DNA of 46,630 nucleotides, taken from assembly GCA_018714845.1 (NCBI GenBank), contig DVMR01000014.1, positions 1 to 46,630 of the forward strand, given 5' to 3'. The DNA comes from Candidatus Ventrousia excrementavium. Its GTDB lineage: Bacteria > Bacillota > Clostridia > Oscillospirales > Butyricicoccaceae. The position numbers and the translations under genes are program-made. Below the pieces are notes generated by a model that saw only the letters and a list, made by a program, of their open reading frames with translations, searched no databases and was not told where the DNA came from. The stretch's first letter is position 1, and every line of letters starts with the position of its first letter. Shown here piece after piece: positions 1 through 8,424 of the stretch.

Positions 1-36
1 AACCAGCAAAAAATCAATCCACATGGCAGTGCTCAT
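1..36 (-). CDS. CvpA-like membrane protein, N-terminal fragment
   Basis: Only the first 12 codons lie in the window; the gene runs off the left edge on the minus strand. The ATG (34-36) overlaps the stop codon of the DUF5711 gene (TGA at 33-35) and sits just after GGGGAGGAGG, a very strong ribosome binding site, so a real start is well supported. The visible peptide begins MSTAMWIDFLLV, which resembles the amphipathic start of CvpA-type membrane proteins (a W-I-D motif followed by a hydrophobic helix). The family call is inference from 12 residues and from position after DUF5711. The start itself is much more certain than the name. Confidence 0.5.
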   Translation of the reverse strand, partial: MSTAMWIDFLLV

Positions 37-1226
37 TGATCCTCCTCCCCGGCGGTGACCAGCTCGGCACGGTCGGCGTAAATCAGAATATGTTTGCCGT
101 CGCGCCGGGTCACAACATCCCGCGCGCCCGAGACGGCAATGACGGTCTCCTGCGGCTCTGCCCCCGAACAGTCCAGGGTAATCAGTCTTGACTGGAACAA
201 AAGCGCCGCCTGGTCGCCCCAGCCGCCGACAGCGCGCAGTGAGCCGCCGTAGGCCTTTTCAAAAGCGGTTTCTCCGTTTTCACTCACAGCGCGCAGCGTT
301 ACCTGCTCGCCGGCGCCCTCTGACTGCAGCGCCAGCCACGGCATCTGTCCCTGCTGGTGCGAAAAACGCTGCAGCGTGCCGCGCGTATAGGTATTCTGTG
401 CCGTAAGCGCGCCTGTATCATCATAAATATAAACGCCGTCATCGCAAATTAGTACCATATCGCCCGCCGCATTATGCTTAAGCGAATAAACGGCCTGCAC
501 GGGCAGCTCGACGGAAAACTCCGGCTCTTCCTGCGATACGGAATAGCCGCGCAGCGTGAATGTAACGCTGCCCGCGTTTTCGCGCAGGCACAGCGCGGCA
601 AAATGCTGCCCATCGGGCGCCGGCGACGCCAGCATGACAAAGTAATCGGATGTGTACCATTTATAAAGCTGGTTCTGGCGTGCATCATACATGGCGACGG
701 CGGCACGGTACCCTGCCTCGTCAGTGACCACACAGAAGTCGCCGGCCTCGTTCATTTCAGCCGAGATGATGGGCGATTCCAGCATCTCTTCCCACAAAAC
801 AGCGTAGCCGTTGACGACAGCCAGGTTCTTTCCGCCCCGGTCGTACAGCAGCACCTGCTTTTCTCCCGCGCTGATGGCGGGGTTGGACGCAATCATCTGG
901 GCAGTGAAATCGCCGTCTGACAGCGCGGTGACATACCGGTAGGTGTTGCCGCTCAGAACGGCCAGCCCGGCTTCGAACGGCACATAAACGCTGTCCAGCC
1001 CGCTTTCAAAGCGGTAGCTTGTAAACTCGCCTCCGCGCCCGGCGGACGCAAGATAGGATGCGATTCGCTTGAGGTTCTGCGGATTTAAGTCCTCGCGATA
1101 TTCAAAAATACAAAACACCAGCGTCGCAAGAAGTCCCAGCAGAGCCAGAGAACGCAAACCGCCCACGACTGCCAGGCGTTTGTCCTGCCGGAATTTTGTG
1201 ATATTCCCCTTACTTTTGGAAGTCAT
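33..1226 (-). CDS. DUF5711 family protein, membrane-anchored
   Basis: About 397 residues. A basic N-terminus is followed by one hydrophobic helix (roughly residues 20-42, LRSLALLGLLATLVFCIF), then a long domain of short beta-rich stretches with repeated pattern (LAVVNGYAVLW, MVLICDDGVYIYDD), as expected for an outward-facing propeller-like domain. The start is taken at 1226 because GGAGG lies 6 nt upstream; an in-frame ATG at 1244 has no better site. It overlaps the end of truA by 17 nt and the next gene by 4 nt, so it is translated within the ecf-truA operon. The family is common in Clostridia and has no proven function; an envelope role is inference. Confidence 0.75.
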   Translation of the reverse strand: MTSKSKGNITKFRQDKRLAVVGGLRSLALLGLLATLVFCIFEYREDLNPQNLKRIASYLASAGRGGEFTSYRFESGLDSVYVPFEAGLAVLSGNTYRYVTALSDGDFTAQMIASNPAISAGEKQVLLYDRGGKNLAVVNGYAVLWEEMLESPIISAEMNEAGDFCVVTDEAGYRAAVAMYDARQNQLYKWYTSDYFVMLASPAPDGQHFAALCLRENAGSVTFTLRGYSVSQEEPEFSVELPVQAVYSLKHNAAGDMVLICDDGVYIYDDTGALTAQNTYTRGTLQRFSHQQGQMPWLALQSEGAGEQVTLRAVSENGETAFEKAYGGSLRAVGGWGDQAALLFQSRLITLDCSGAEPQETVIAVSGARDVVTRRDGKHILIYADRAELVTAGEEDQ

Positions 1227-1977
1227 CAAGCGCCTCCATGCCATAGGTCAGCGCGGTCATGTAAAGCCCGTCGGGCGGCGCCGTCGGCCCGGCGCTTTCC
1301 CGCCGCCCGCTGTGCAGAATGGCCTTCATGTCCGCAGGGTCGATCTTGCCGATGCCGCAGTAGACCAGCGTGCCCGTGATGGCACGCACCATGTTGTACA
1401 AAAAGCCGTCCGCACAGACGCGCACAGCGACAATGTTTCCGTTTTGCGGCTCGACCTCACAGTAGTAGATTTCACGCACTGTGCTTTTGACCGGCGTTCC
1501 CTCGCTCTTAACCGCGGCAAAGTCCTGACGGCCCACAAAGGCGCGCGAAGCGCGCTGCATGGCTGCGATGTCAAGCGGCTGCGGATAAAACCAGGCTCTT
1601 GCCGTCAAAAAAGGGTCCCGGGTCCGGCTGTTGTGAATGAGATAAGTGTATTCTTTGCACCTGCAAGAAAAGCGCGCGTCAAAGTCGTCCGGCACGGCCA
1701 GCGCACGGTGCACAACCACGTCGCGCGGCAGCCGTGCGTTAAGCGCAGCCGGAAAGCGGTCCAGCGGAATACCGGTCTCAAGGCGGCAGCTGGCGACATA
1801 CGTGCGGGCGTGAACGCCGGCGTCCGTCCGGCCGCAGCCCGACAGGGCGATTTTCTGCCCCGTCAGGTCCCGGACGGCGTCTTCAAGCACCTGCTGGACT
1901 GTCATGGCGTTTTTCTGCCGCTGCCAGCCGTGGTACGCCGTCCCCAGATAAGAAAGGCGCAGTGCGATCTTCGCCAT
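1210..1977 (-). CDS. truA: tRNA pseudouridine(38-40) synthase TruA
   Basis: TruA converts uridines 38, 39 and 40 in the anticodon stem-loop of tRNAs to pseudouridine. The 255 residues match the usual length. The N-terminus (LSYLGTAYHGWQRQ) is typical, and the catalytic motif GRTDAGVHA contains the nucleophile Asp52. Later conserved parts include FLYNMVRAITGTLV near residue 190. It follows ecfT by 18 nt, in the widely conserved Firmicutes order ecfA1-ecfA2-ecfT-truA, and overlaps the DUF5711 gene downstream. It is expressed from the upstream operon promoter near 5420. Confidence 0.97.
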   Translation of the reverse strand: MAKIALRLSYLGTAYHGWQRQKNAMTVQQVLEDAVRDLTGQKIALSGCGRTDAGVHARTYVASCRLETGIPLDRFPAALNARLPRDVVVHRALAVPDDFDARFSCRCKEYTYLIHNSRTRDPFLTARAWFYPQPLDIAAMQRASRAFVGRQDFAAVKSEGTPVKSTVREIYYCEVEPQNGNIVAVRVCADGFLYNMVRAITGTLVYCGIGKIDPADMKAILHSGRRESAGPTAPPDGLYMTALTYGMEALDDFQK

Positions 1978-1995
1978 AAATACAATCTCCCCGTA

Positions 1996-2799
1996 CTAGG
2001 CCCAGAAATGGCTGATGACAAACACCGCCGCGACGCACAGCGCCGTCAGCGCGCCGCCCAGAAAGTCCAGGCCGGCAAAATGCAGCTCGTTCAAACGGGT
2101 GCGGCCCTCACCGCCGTGATACAGTCGGCATTCCATGGCCGTCGCCAGCTCGTCGGCGCGGCGGAAAGCCGATACAAACAGCGGAACCAGCACAGGCACC
2201 AGCGCTTTGGCGCGCGCAATAAGGTTGCCGCTTTCAAAGTCAGCGCCGCGCGCCTTCTGCGCAGACATAATCTTGTCAGTCTCTTCAATCAGCGTGGGGA
2301 TAAAGCGCAGCGCAATGGTCATCATCATGGTGAACTCATGCACCGGCACGCGCACCTTTTTAAGCGGCCCCAAAAGGTGCTCCAGCGCATCGGTCAGAGC
2401 GATGGGCGACGTAGTATAGGTCAAAAGCGCCGTGCACATGATAAGCATGACAATGCGCGTCACCATGTACAGTGCGTTGAAAATGCCTTCGCGCGTCAGC
2501 GTAAAAATCCACCAGTGCCACAAAACAACGCCCGGCGTATAAAACATGTTGAGCACCGCGGTAAAGCAGATGATGAAAAGCACCGGCCGCAGGCCCCTGA
2601 GCATCATTTTGGGGCGGATGCGCGAAAGGCCGATGCACAGCGCCAGCATGAAAAAGCAGAACAGATACGCCCACGGCCCGTCAGCACAGAACAGCGCGAC
2701 AATGTACGCCACGACCATCAGCACCTTGAGCCGCGGGTCGAAGCGGTGGATGGGACTCTGACCGGGGAAGTACTGGCCAAGGGTGATGTCCTTCAGCAT
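1996..2799 (-). CDS. ecfT: Energy-coupling factor transporter transmembrane protein EcfT
   Basis: EcfT is the membrane scaffold of group II ECF vitamin/metal importers. It couples the EcfA1-EcfA2 ATPases to interchangeable substrate-binding S components encoded elsewhere. The 267 residues show several hydrophobic helices and the cytoplasmic coupling motif AQKARGADFESG (the A-R-G signature) near residue 175. The start overlaps the end of ecfA2 by 7 nt, so translation is coupled. No S-component gene lies in the window, which is normal for a shared module. Confidence 0.95.
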   Translation of the reverse strand: MLKDITLGQYFPGQSPIHRFDPRLKVLMVVAYIVALFCADGPWAYLFCFFMLALCIGLSRIRPKMMLRGLRPVLFIICFTAVLNMFYTPGVVLWHWWIFTLTREGIFNALYMVTRIVMLIMCTALLTYTTSPIALTDALEHLLGPLKKVRVPVHEFTMMMTIALRFIPTLIEETDKIMSAQKARGADFESGNLIARAKALVPVLVPLFVSAFRRADELATAMECRLYHGGEGRTRLNELHFAGLDFLGGALTALCVAAVFVISHFWA

Positions 2800-3656
2800 G
2801 TCTTCCCCTCCTTTTTCGCGCGGATGAGCGCGGCCGCCTGCTCGGTCGTATAGGCATCGGCGCCGATGTCAATGCCGCGCTCGCGCAGGCGCATGAGCAC
2901 GCGTGTGACCTGCGGCACGTCCAGCCCGGCCTTTGTCAGCTCGTCTGCACGGGCAAAAACCTCGCGCGGGGTCCCCTCCATCAGAATGCGGGCGCTGTCC
3001 ATCACGACAATGCGCTGCGCCATGCGCGCCGCATCTTCCATACTGTGTGTGACAAAAATCACTGTGGTACCGTGCTTTCGCTGATACCCGGTGATGAATC
3101 GAAAGACCTCCTCGCGTCCCACCGGGTCCAGCCCGGCCATGGGCTCGTCGAGCACGAGCACCTCGGGTTCCATAGCAAAGACGCCGGCCAGAGCCACACG
3201 GCGCTTCTGCCCGCCCGACAGCTCAAAGGGCGAAGCCTCCAAAACCTCGGGCGGCAGGCCGACAATGCGCACCGCTTCCTCGACCCTGCGGTCGATCTCA
3301 TCCTGCTCGAGCCCCATATTTTTGGGTCCAAAAGCGACGTCGCGGCGCACCGTTTCTTCAAAAAGCTGGTATTCGGGATATTGAAAGACCAGTCCGACAG
3401 CGAAGCGGGCGGCACGCGTCATCTCGCGGCTCTGGTGAATGTCTTCGCCGTTGATGAGCACCCGTCCGCTCGTCGGCTTCAAAAGGCCGTTAAAATGCTG
3501 AATCAGGGTGGATTTGCCGCTGCCTGTATGGCCGATCAGGCCGATGATTTCTCCTTTTTGCGCGGCAAAAGTGACATTTTCAATGGCCACTTTTTCAAAA
3601 GGAGTACCCGCTGAATAAATATGGCTCAGGTTTTCGACCTTTAATACCTCACTCAA
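2793..3656 (-). CDS. ecfA2: Energy-coupling factor transporter ATPase EcfA2
   Basis: One of the two ATPases that drive ECF transporters at the inner face of the membrane. In 287 residues it has Walker A GHTGSGKST (42-50), a Q-loop in VFQYPEYQLF (Q92), signature LSGGQ (146-150) and Walker B VLVLDEP with Glu171. VFQYPEYQLF and the C-terminal extension after the ABC core are typical of the EcfA2 subtype. It starts 6 nt after the ecfA1 stop and overlaps ecfT, making a tight three-gene transporter unit. Confidence 0.95.
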   Translation of the reverse strand: MSEVLKVENLSHIYSAGTPFEKVAIENVTFAAQKGEIIGLIGHTGSGKSTLIQHFNGLLKPTSGRVLINGEDIHQSREMTRAARFAVGLVFQYPEYQLFEETVRRDVAFGPKNMGLEQDEIDRRVEEAVRIVGLPPEVLEASPFELSGGQKRRVALAGVFAMEPEVLVLDEPMAGLDPVGREEVFRFITGYQRKHGTTVIFVTHSMEDAARMAQRIVVMDSARILMEGTPREVFARADELTKAGLDVPQVTRVLMRLRERGIDIGADAYTTEQAAALIRAKKEGKTC

Positions 3657-3662
3657 TGCAGA

Positions 3663-4523
3663 CTACCCCTTTAAATAGTCATAAATAGCGTCGGCGCACT
3701 GTTCGACCGACAATGCAGTCAGCGGCAGGCCGGCGTCCAGGCCGCGGTTGAGCTCGTCGAGCAGCGCCACAGTCTGCGGCGGAGCCAGCGAACAGGCGCG
3801 CAGCGCATCCACGCGCGAAAAAATCTCAGCCGGCGCGCCGTCGAGCAGCATTTTTCCGTGGTCCATGATAATGACGCGCCCGGCCTGCGCCGCTTCGTCC
3901 ATGTGATGCGTAATCAGCACCACCGTCATGCCGTTTTCGCGGTTGAGCCGCAAAATGGTGCGCATGACCTCTGCGCGCCCCATCGGGTCCAGCATGGCCG
4001 TCGGCTCGTCCATCACGATTGCGCGCGGCTGCATGGCCAACACGCCGGCAATGGCGATGCGCTGCTTCTGGCCGCCCGAAAGCAGGTGGGGCGCATGGCG
4101 CTTGAACGCGCTCATGCCCACGACCTCGAGCGCCTCATCAACCCGCCGGCGGATTTCTCTGGACGGCAGCCCCATGTTCTCGGGCGCGAACGCGACGTCC
4201 TCTTCGACGACCGTGGCGACAATCTGGTTATCCGGATTTTGAAACACCATGCCCGCTGTTTTGCGGATATCAAACAGTTTGTCTTCGTCGCGGGTATTCA
4301 TTCCGTCAATCAGAACGTCGCCTTCTGTCGGCACCAAAATGGCGTTGAGCAGCTTGGCCAGCGTCGACTTTCCGCTGCCGTTGTGACCCAAAACAGCGAC
4401 AAACTCGCCCGGCTCAACGGTCAGCGACACATCATTGACGGCCGGCGGCCCGGATGGCTTGTCCTCGCCGTGCGGATAGGTAAAGCTGACGTTTTTCAGC
4501 TCAATAATGGGGGGCATAGGCAT
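3663..4523 (-). CDS. ecfA1: Energy-coupling factor transporter ATPase EcfA1
   Basis: Partner of EcfA2 in the ECF heterodimeric ATPase. In 286 residues it has Walker A GHNGSGKST (46-54), VFQNPDNQIVA with the Q-loop (the EcfA1-type form), signature LSGGQ (148-152) and Walker B AIVMDEP (Glu173). The ATG at 4523 directly abuts the stop of the methyltransferase gene, with AAAGGA a few bases upstream; a second ATG two codons later (4517) is possible. First of the three ecf genes in the operon. Confidence 0.95.
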   Translation of the reverse strand: MPMPPIIELKNVSFTYPHGEDKPSGPPAVNDVSLTVEPGEFVAVLGHNGSGKSTLAKLLNAILVPTEGDVLIDGMNTRDEDKLFDIRKTAGMVFQNPDNQIVATVVEEDVAFAPENMGLPSREIRRRVDEALEVVGMSAFKRHAPHLLSGGQKQRIAIAGVLAMQPRAIVMDEPTAMLDPMGRAEVMRTILRLNRENGMTVVLITHHMDEAAQAGRVIIMDHGKMLLDGAPAEIFSRVDALRACSLAPPQTVALLDELNRGLDAGLPLTALSVEQCADAIYDYLKG

Positions 4524-5384
4524 TTATCCTTTCATCCAGCGTGCAGTGTGGCCGCAGGGCAGGGCCAGTCCGGTCGACTGGCACAAAAGACCCAGTTCGC
4601 TCGCCTCGACTTTTCCACCGAACCGGGGCAGCAAAACTGTCCCCAGCAGATACGAGGCGACCGACGGCGAAATGCCCGCTGTATAAGAGCTGATAATGAC
4701 AAACAGGGGCTCGGGCGACAGCACGCCGGCGCACAGCTCAAGAAAAGGCGCGATGTCGTTTTCAAACTTCCACACCTCGCCCGTCGGGCCGCGGCCGTAG
4801 GACGGCGGGTCCATAATAATGGCATCGTAACGCCGGCCGCGCTTGATTTCACGCTGGACAAACTTTTTGCAGTCGTCGACGATATAGCGCACCGGCGCGT
4901 CCGACAGGCCCGAGCTTTTGGCGTTTTCACGGGCCCAGGCCACCATGCCGCGCGCCGCGTCTACATGGCAGACCGACGCCCCCGCAGCCGCAGCCGCCAG
5001 CGTCGCCCCGCCGGTATATGCAAATAAATTGAGTACGGAAACCGGACGCCCGGCCGCGCGCACCTGCTGTGCAATGAAGTCCCAGTTGGCCGCCTGCTCG
5101 GGAAAAACGCCGGTGTGCTTAAAGCTCATCGGCTTGATGTTGAAGGTCTGCTCCCGCCAGCCGATGGTCCAGCTTTCCGGCAGTGAGCGGATTTCCCACC
5201 GGCCGCCGCCCGTACTTGAGCGGTGATAAACGGCGTCCGCCCGCTTCCACAGCTCCGGCTCTGTCCGAGGCCAGATGGCCTGCGGGTCGGGCCGCGCAAG
5301 GGTATACTTTCCCCAGCGTTCCAGGCGCTCGCCCCCGCCGCAGTCCAGCAGACGGTAGTCGCGCCAGTCCGGTGCAATCCACAT
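4524..5384 (-). CDS. Class I SAM-dependent RNA methyltransferase (RlmI-like)
   Basis: A 286-residue methyltransferase. The SAM-binding motif VLNLFAYTGG (117-126) is followed by an acidic strand end (VDAARG, 141-146), and the catalytic motif DPPSYGRGP lies at 192-200. These match the rRNA cytosine-5 methyltransferase-related family (Methyltrans_SAM, RlmI/YccW type). It lacks a separate N-terminal PUA domain, being shorter than E. coli RlmI, so the exact target base is unknown. GGAGG lies 9 nt before the start. It is first in the minus-strand operon and is followed without gap by ecfA1. Confidence 0.85.
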   Translation of the reverse strand: MWIAPDWRDYRLLDCGGGERLERWGKYTLARPDPQAIWPRTEPELWKRADAVYHRSSTGGGRWEIRSLPESWTIGWREQTFNIKPMSFKHTGVFPEQAANWDFIAQQVRAAGRPVSVLNLFAYTGGATLAAAAAGASVCHVDAARGMVAWARENAKSSGLSDAPVRYIVDDCKKFVQREIKRGRRYDAIIMDPPSYGRGPTGEVWKFENDIAPFLELCAGVLSPEPLFVIISSYTAGISPSVASYLLGTVLLPRFGGKVEASELGLLCQSTGLALPCGHTARWMKG

Positions 5385-5415
5385 TGCGCATTTCCTCCTC
5401 GCCCGATATCAAGTT

Positions 5416-5445
5416 ATTTTACCACTGTTGAGCGTCCTGCGTCAA
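5416..5445 (-). promoter_or_regulatory. Sigma-A-type promoter for the rlmI-like/ecf/truA operon
   Basis: On the minus strand TTGACG (5440-5445) and TAAAAT (5416-5421) are separated by 18 nt, with a TG extension before the -10 box. The -10 box lies about 31 nt upstream of the methyltransferase ATG at 5384. No other convincing promoter was seen within the operon to position 1. Confidence 0.7.
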
Positions 5446-5483
5446 GCGCTGCACGCAGGCTTCAAAAACTGTTCAAAAAATGA

Positions 5484-5510
5484 CAAAAAACCGCCCTTTT
5501 TTCAGGGCGG
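5484..5510 (-). terminator. Rho-independent terminator of the double-cluster Fe-S gene
   Basis: On the minus strand CCGCCC pairs with GGGCGG around an 8-nt loop, followed by TTTTTTG. It lies 18 nt after the stop codon of the Fe-S gene at 5529. Confidence 0.85.
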
Positions 5511-5528
5511 CCGGTGTGTTTTCAGAAC

Positions 5529-6368
5529 TTACCGCCCCGGAATCCCCGACTGGCAGGGCACGGCGGTCTGGCATTTGCCGCAGCCATAACGGGGTGCGTA
5601 GCGCTGCATGGTCTCGTCCAGATAATTGGAGCATGGCAGATGTTTTTTGCCCGCTTCCAGGCTGATAGCATGTACGGGGCAACGGCTGACACACGCGCCG
5701 CAGCGCGTACAGTACTCGTAAATATCCGTATAGGGCCGCACATCAGGCTCGAGCGCACAGTCTACAATCACGCTGCCAAACCGGCCGGCGATTCCCTTTT
5801 TGGTAATCAGTCCCCTGGAAAGGCCAAAGGTCCCCAGCCCGCAGACAAAAGCGGCGTGGCGCTCGGACCAGTTGCTGCCAAAAGCTCCCGCGGGGATGCG
5901 CGGGTCGTTCAGCCTGCTTTTGCCGTTGCCGATGGACGCAAAGCGCGGGTCAATCGACGGGGCGCACACGCCGACTCCCTGTCCGCACAGCCACCGGCAC
6001 AGGTCGGACAGCATGCCGCTCAAAAATGCCTGTCCCTCGATACGGCCGTGCAGCCATTCGGCCGACGTTTCTCCGGGGTCGCCGGCATTGCTCTTTCTGA
6101 CCTCATCGGTAAAGGGAAAAAAGAGCGACACAACGGCCTGCGCACCGGGCAGCCACTCATCGGGCCCCATGTACCACGGTCCAATGACTCCGTCGCGCTT
6201 GAACGCACTGAACAGCGGGTCGGCGGCCACCCCCACACCAATCAGCGGCTCGTCATAGATGCGCAGTCCCGCCAGTTCGAGGCGGATAGCCTGCTCTTTG
6301 GTGATGACGTTGCCCTCATGCGCAGTAAAATGCGCATGCAGCCAGGCTGAAAGCTGCTCTCTGTTCAT
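5529..6368 (-). CDS. Epoxyqueuosine reductase-like double [4Fe-4S] protein
   Basis: A 279-residue soluble iron-sulfur protein. The C-terminal part binds two [4Fe-4S] clusters: Cys220, 223, 226 and 230 form CTRCGACVSRCP, and Cys263, 266 and 272 form CGKCQTAVPC, with Cys246 a likely eighth ligand. The layout matches the QueG-related 4Fe-4S double-cluster family. The N-terminal part is shorter than in true QueG and lacks the HEAT-repeat tail, so tRNA epoxyqueuosine reduction is not proven; a corrinoid-linked electron-transfer role is an alternative. It is transcribed away from the cobalamin adenosyltransferase gene, which lends weak support to a B12 link. A GGAGGG site lies before the ATG. Confidence 0.75.
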   Translation of the reverse strand: MNREQLSAWLHAHFTAHEGNVITKEQAIRLELAGLRIYDEPLIGVGVAADPLFSAFKRDGVIGPWYMGPDEWLPGAQAVVSLFFPFTDEVRKSNAGDPGETSAEWLHGRIEGQAFLSGMLSDLCRWLCGQGVGVCAPSIDPRFASIGNGKSRLNDPRIPAGAFGSNWSERHAAFVCGLGTFGLSRGLITKKGIAGRFGSVIVDCALEPDVRPYTDIYEYCTRCGACVSRCPVHAISLEAGKKHLPCSNYLDETMQRYAPRYGCGKCQTAVPCQSGIPGR

Positions 6369-6406
6369 ACCTTTCCCTCCATTTAGAACTGCTGTTATCG
6401 AGATTT

Positions 6407-6436
6407 ATTGTACCATGCCCCTGGTTTGCTTGACAA
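6407..6436 (-). promoter_or_regulatory. Promoter of the Fe-S protein gene
   Basis: On the minus strand TTGTCA (6431-6436) and TACAAT (6407-6412) have an 18-nt spacer, with TGG before the -10 box. The -35 box overlaps that of the divergent promoter for the adenosyltransferase gene. Confidence 0.6.
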
Positions 6437-6458
6437 GCATGGCACAAGGGCATATTAT
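6430..6458 (+). promoter_or_regulatory. Promoter of the cobalamin adenosyltransferase gene
   Basis: TTGACA (6430-6435) and TATTAT (6453-6458) are separated by 17 nt, 32 nt before the ATG at 6491. No cobalamin riboswitch-like structure fits in the short leader. Confidence 0.75.
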
Positions 6459-6490
6459 GAACATATCTTACAGAAAGACGAGGATTTTTT

Positions 6491-7009
6491 ATGCAGAAAG
6501 GTCTTATCCACATTTATACCGGCGACGGCAAGGGCAAGACGACGGCGGCGTTCGGCCTGGCCATGCGCGCTTCAGGCCGCGGCAAAAAGGTGCTGTGGAC
6601 CTCTTTTTTAAAGGATTATGATTCCGGTGAATTCATGCACGAGCTGCCCTTCGAGGTCGTGCGCGGCGAGCCGGTGCACAAGTTCTGGTTCACCATGACG
6701 GATGACGAAAAGGCCGCTGTCCGGGACGAGCACACGTCGCGCCTGCGCTCATTGTTCGAGCGCTGCGCGCGCGAAAGCGTCGACCTGCTCATTCTGGATG
6801 AGACGCTCGGCTCGCTTTCAGTCGGCGCGCTCAGCGAGGATGATGTGGTCAGTCTTTTGCAGAGCAGGCCCGAAGGCCTTGAGGTCGTCCTGACCGGCCG
6901 CAGTCCCTCAGAGCGGCTGGTTGAGCTGGCTGACTATGTCAGCGAGCTTGTGCCGCGCAAGCACCCCTACGACAAAGGCATCCCCTCGCGCGAGGGCATT
7001 GAGTATTGA
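6491..7009 (+). CDS. cobO: Cob(I)yrinic acid a,c-diamide adenosyltransferase (CobO/BtuR family)
   Basis: This enzyme adds the 5'-deoxyadenosyl group to reduced corrinoids to make adenosylcobalamin. In 172 residues the N-terminus IHIYTGDGKGKTTAAFGLA holds the P-loop GDGKGKTT (11-18), and VDLLILDETLG gives the Walker B-like segment; the C-terminus keeps LTGRSPSERLVELADYVSEL. All are typical of the family. GAGGA lies just upstream of the ATG. It is a single-gene unit closed by the hairpin at 7022-7051. Other cobalamin genes are not in the window, so it may serve salvage. Confidence 0.92.
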   Translation: MQKGLIHIYTGDGKGKTTAAFGLAMRASGRGKKVLWTSFLKDYDSGEFMHELPFEVVRGEPVHKFWFTMTDDEKAAVRDEHTSRLRSLFERCARESVDLLILDETLGSLSVGALSEDDVVSLLQSRPEGLEVVLTGRSPSERLVELADYVSELVPRKHPYDKGIPSREGIEY

Positions 7010-7021
7010 GCTGCGGCAGAG

Positions 7022-7051
7022 AAAAGCCGGTTCCCGCAGGAACCGGCTTTT
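7022..7051. terminator. Bidirectional terminator between convergent genes
   Basis: AAAAGCCGGTT and AACCGGCTTTT form a perfect inverted repeat around an 8-nt loop. The T-runs on both strands suit the adenosyltransferase gene (plus) and the DUF819 gene (minus). Confidence 0.9.
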
Positions 7052-7065
7052 AAAGCATCTGTTTG

Positions 7066-8280
7066 TTATGCCAGCAGGTCAACGATAATCAGGCCGAGCG
7101 GTGTACCAATCATATAGCCGTACAGGCCGACGAGAATGGCCGGAATAATCAGGTCGTTGTAGCCCTTGGCAACCGCCATGGCCGCCGCCGAGGACGGGCC
7201 GCCCAAGTTGGCGTTCGAGGAAACGGTCAACTCCTCGATGGGCAGCTTGAAGACCTTGCCGATGCCCAGCGTCCACAGGATATTGATGCCTGCAATGATG
7301 GCGCAGAACACAAAGAGCAGCGGCGCATTGGTGATAACGCTCCACAAATCAGCCGGGCAGCCGATAGCAACAAAGAAGATATAGATGAGGAAGGTGCCCA
7401 TCTCCTGCGCGCCGCGCAGGCTGGCAAAGAACTTGGGGAAGATAGAGGCCAGCGCCACGGCCACAATGGTCAGAATGACAAACTGGTTGCCCACAATGGT
7501 GTTGAGCAGGCCACTCGTCATGCTGCCCAGCCAGTTGGCAATCTTGGTCGCGATGGTGCAAATGACAAAGGCCACAGCAATGGTCATGGCGATGTCAAGC
7601 AGTGAAATCTCCTTCTTGCCCCAGTACGCACCGGCCATGGTCTGACCGTCGCCTTTGACGCCTTCCTTTTCCACCTTTTCCTGGTGGGGGTGCGGGTAGT
7701 TCTTTTTGCCCCATTTGCTGCTGGGCAGCCACAGCAAAAGGAAGAAAGCGATGGCCATGACGAAGTTATCGGCCACAACCTCAGCAGACAGCAGCGTATC
7801 GCTCATATCAACCGACGCCGCAATGGCGAACAGGTTGACGCCGCCGCCAATGTACGAACCGGTCAAAACACCCGCCATCTTATTGAGCTCAGGAATAAAG
7901 TTATTCATGGCGAAATAGGCAACGACGGCGCCGATCAGCGTGCCGACGGCACTGATGTTGAAGCACAGGAACATTTTTCCGGTGTCTTTGATGATTCTTT
8001 TGATGTCCGCCCTGAACAGCAGCATGGCCACAGACAGGGGGATACAGTAGTTGGACACCGTGTCGTAAACTGGCGACGACGACGGGATGAGCTTGATATT
8101 GGTGGCAACAACCGCCAGAACCAGGCCAATGACCGGACCGGAGATCTTTTCAGCCCATTTATAGTGTTGCTCACAATAAATGGACACCGCGGCGAACACA
8201 ATCAGTATGGTCCATAACATCCATGTGTCGTCCGCCTGAATCAGCGTACCGGTGCTTTCAGTTAACAGCAGATTCAGCAT
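7066..8280 (-). CDS. DUF819 family integral membrane protein
   Basis: A 404-residue very hydrophobic protein with about ten predicted transmembrane stretches. The glycine-rich segments GVLTGSYIGGGVNLFAIA and SSNANLGGPSSAAAMAVAKG match the DUF819 (YjcL-like) family, which has a transporter-like inverted layout. The substrate is unknown. The central polar loop (KKNYPHPHQEKVEKEG) is probably cytoplasmic. AGAGGAGGG precedes the ATG, and a promoter with an AACCAGTT motif lies at 8396-8424. The upstream neighbours are an asparaginase and an IclR regulator carrying the same motif, so a role in moving an amino acid or a related compound is a reasonable but unproven inference. Confidence 0.85.
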   Translation of the reverse strand: MLNLLLTESTGTLIQADDTWMLWTILIVFAAVSIYCEQHYKWAEKISGPVIGLVLAVVATNIKLIPSSSPVYDTVSNYCIPLSVAMLLFRADIKRIIKDTGKMFLCFNISAVGTLIGAVVAYFAMNNFIPELNKMAGVLTGSYIGGGVNLFAIAASVDMSDTLLSAEVVADNFVMAIAFFLLLWLPSSKWGKKNYPHPHQEKVEKEGVKGDGQTMAGAYWGKKEISLLDIAMTIAVAFVICTIATKIANWLGSMTSGLLNTIVGNQFVILTIVAVALASIFPKFFASLRGAQEMGTFLIYIFFVAIGCPADLWSVITNAPLLFVFCAIIAGINILWTLGIGKVFKLPIEELTVSSNANLGGPSSAAAMAVAKGYNDLIIPAILVGLYGYMIGTPLGLIIVDLLA

Positions 8281-8395
8281 GATAGCCCTCCTCTTAAAAA
8301 TATATTTTATTAAACCGGCAATCCGCCATCCAAATGAAGCAACAGGGCGCCGAGCTTAACCAGTTTTTTTGAAAATTTTATGAACTGATGGAATC

Positions 8396-8424
8396 ATTAT
8401 ACTATCTTAATGTCAGAATCACAA
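8396..8424 (-). promoter_or_regulatory. Promoter of the DUF819 gene
   Basis: On the minus strand TTGTGA (8419-8424) and a perfect TATAAT (8396-8401) are separated by 17 nt. AACCAGTT at 8423-8430 overlaps the -35 box and a second copy lies in the leader at 8358-8365; these are candidate operator sites. Confidence 0.7.

Noticed and set aside
1069-2853. A 594-codon open frame opposite truA, ecfT and the DUF5711 gene.
   Set aside because: It is antisense to three clearly recognised genes, rich in Arg and His as expected for a shadow of GC-rich coding sequence, and has no start site.
6369-6490. Possible cobalamin riboswitch before the adenosyltransferase gene.
   Set aside because: Only about 30 nt lie between the promoter and the start codon, too short for the structure, and no B12-box sequence is seen.
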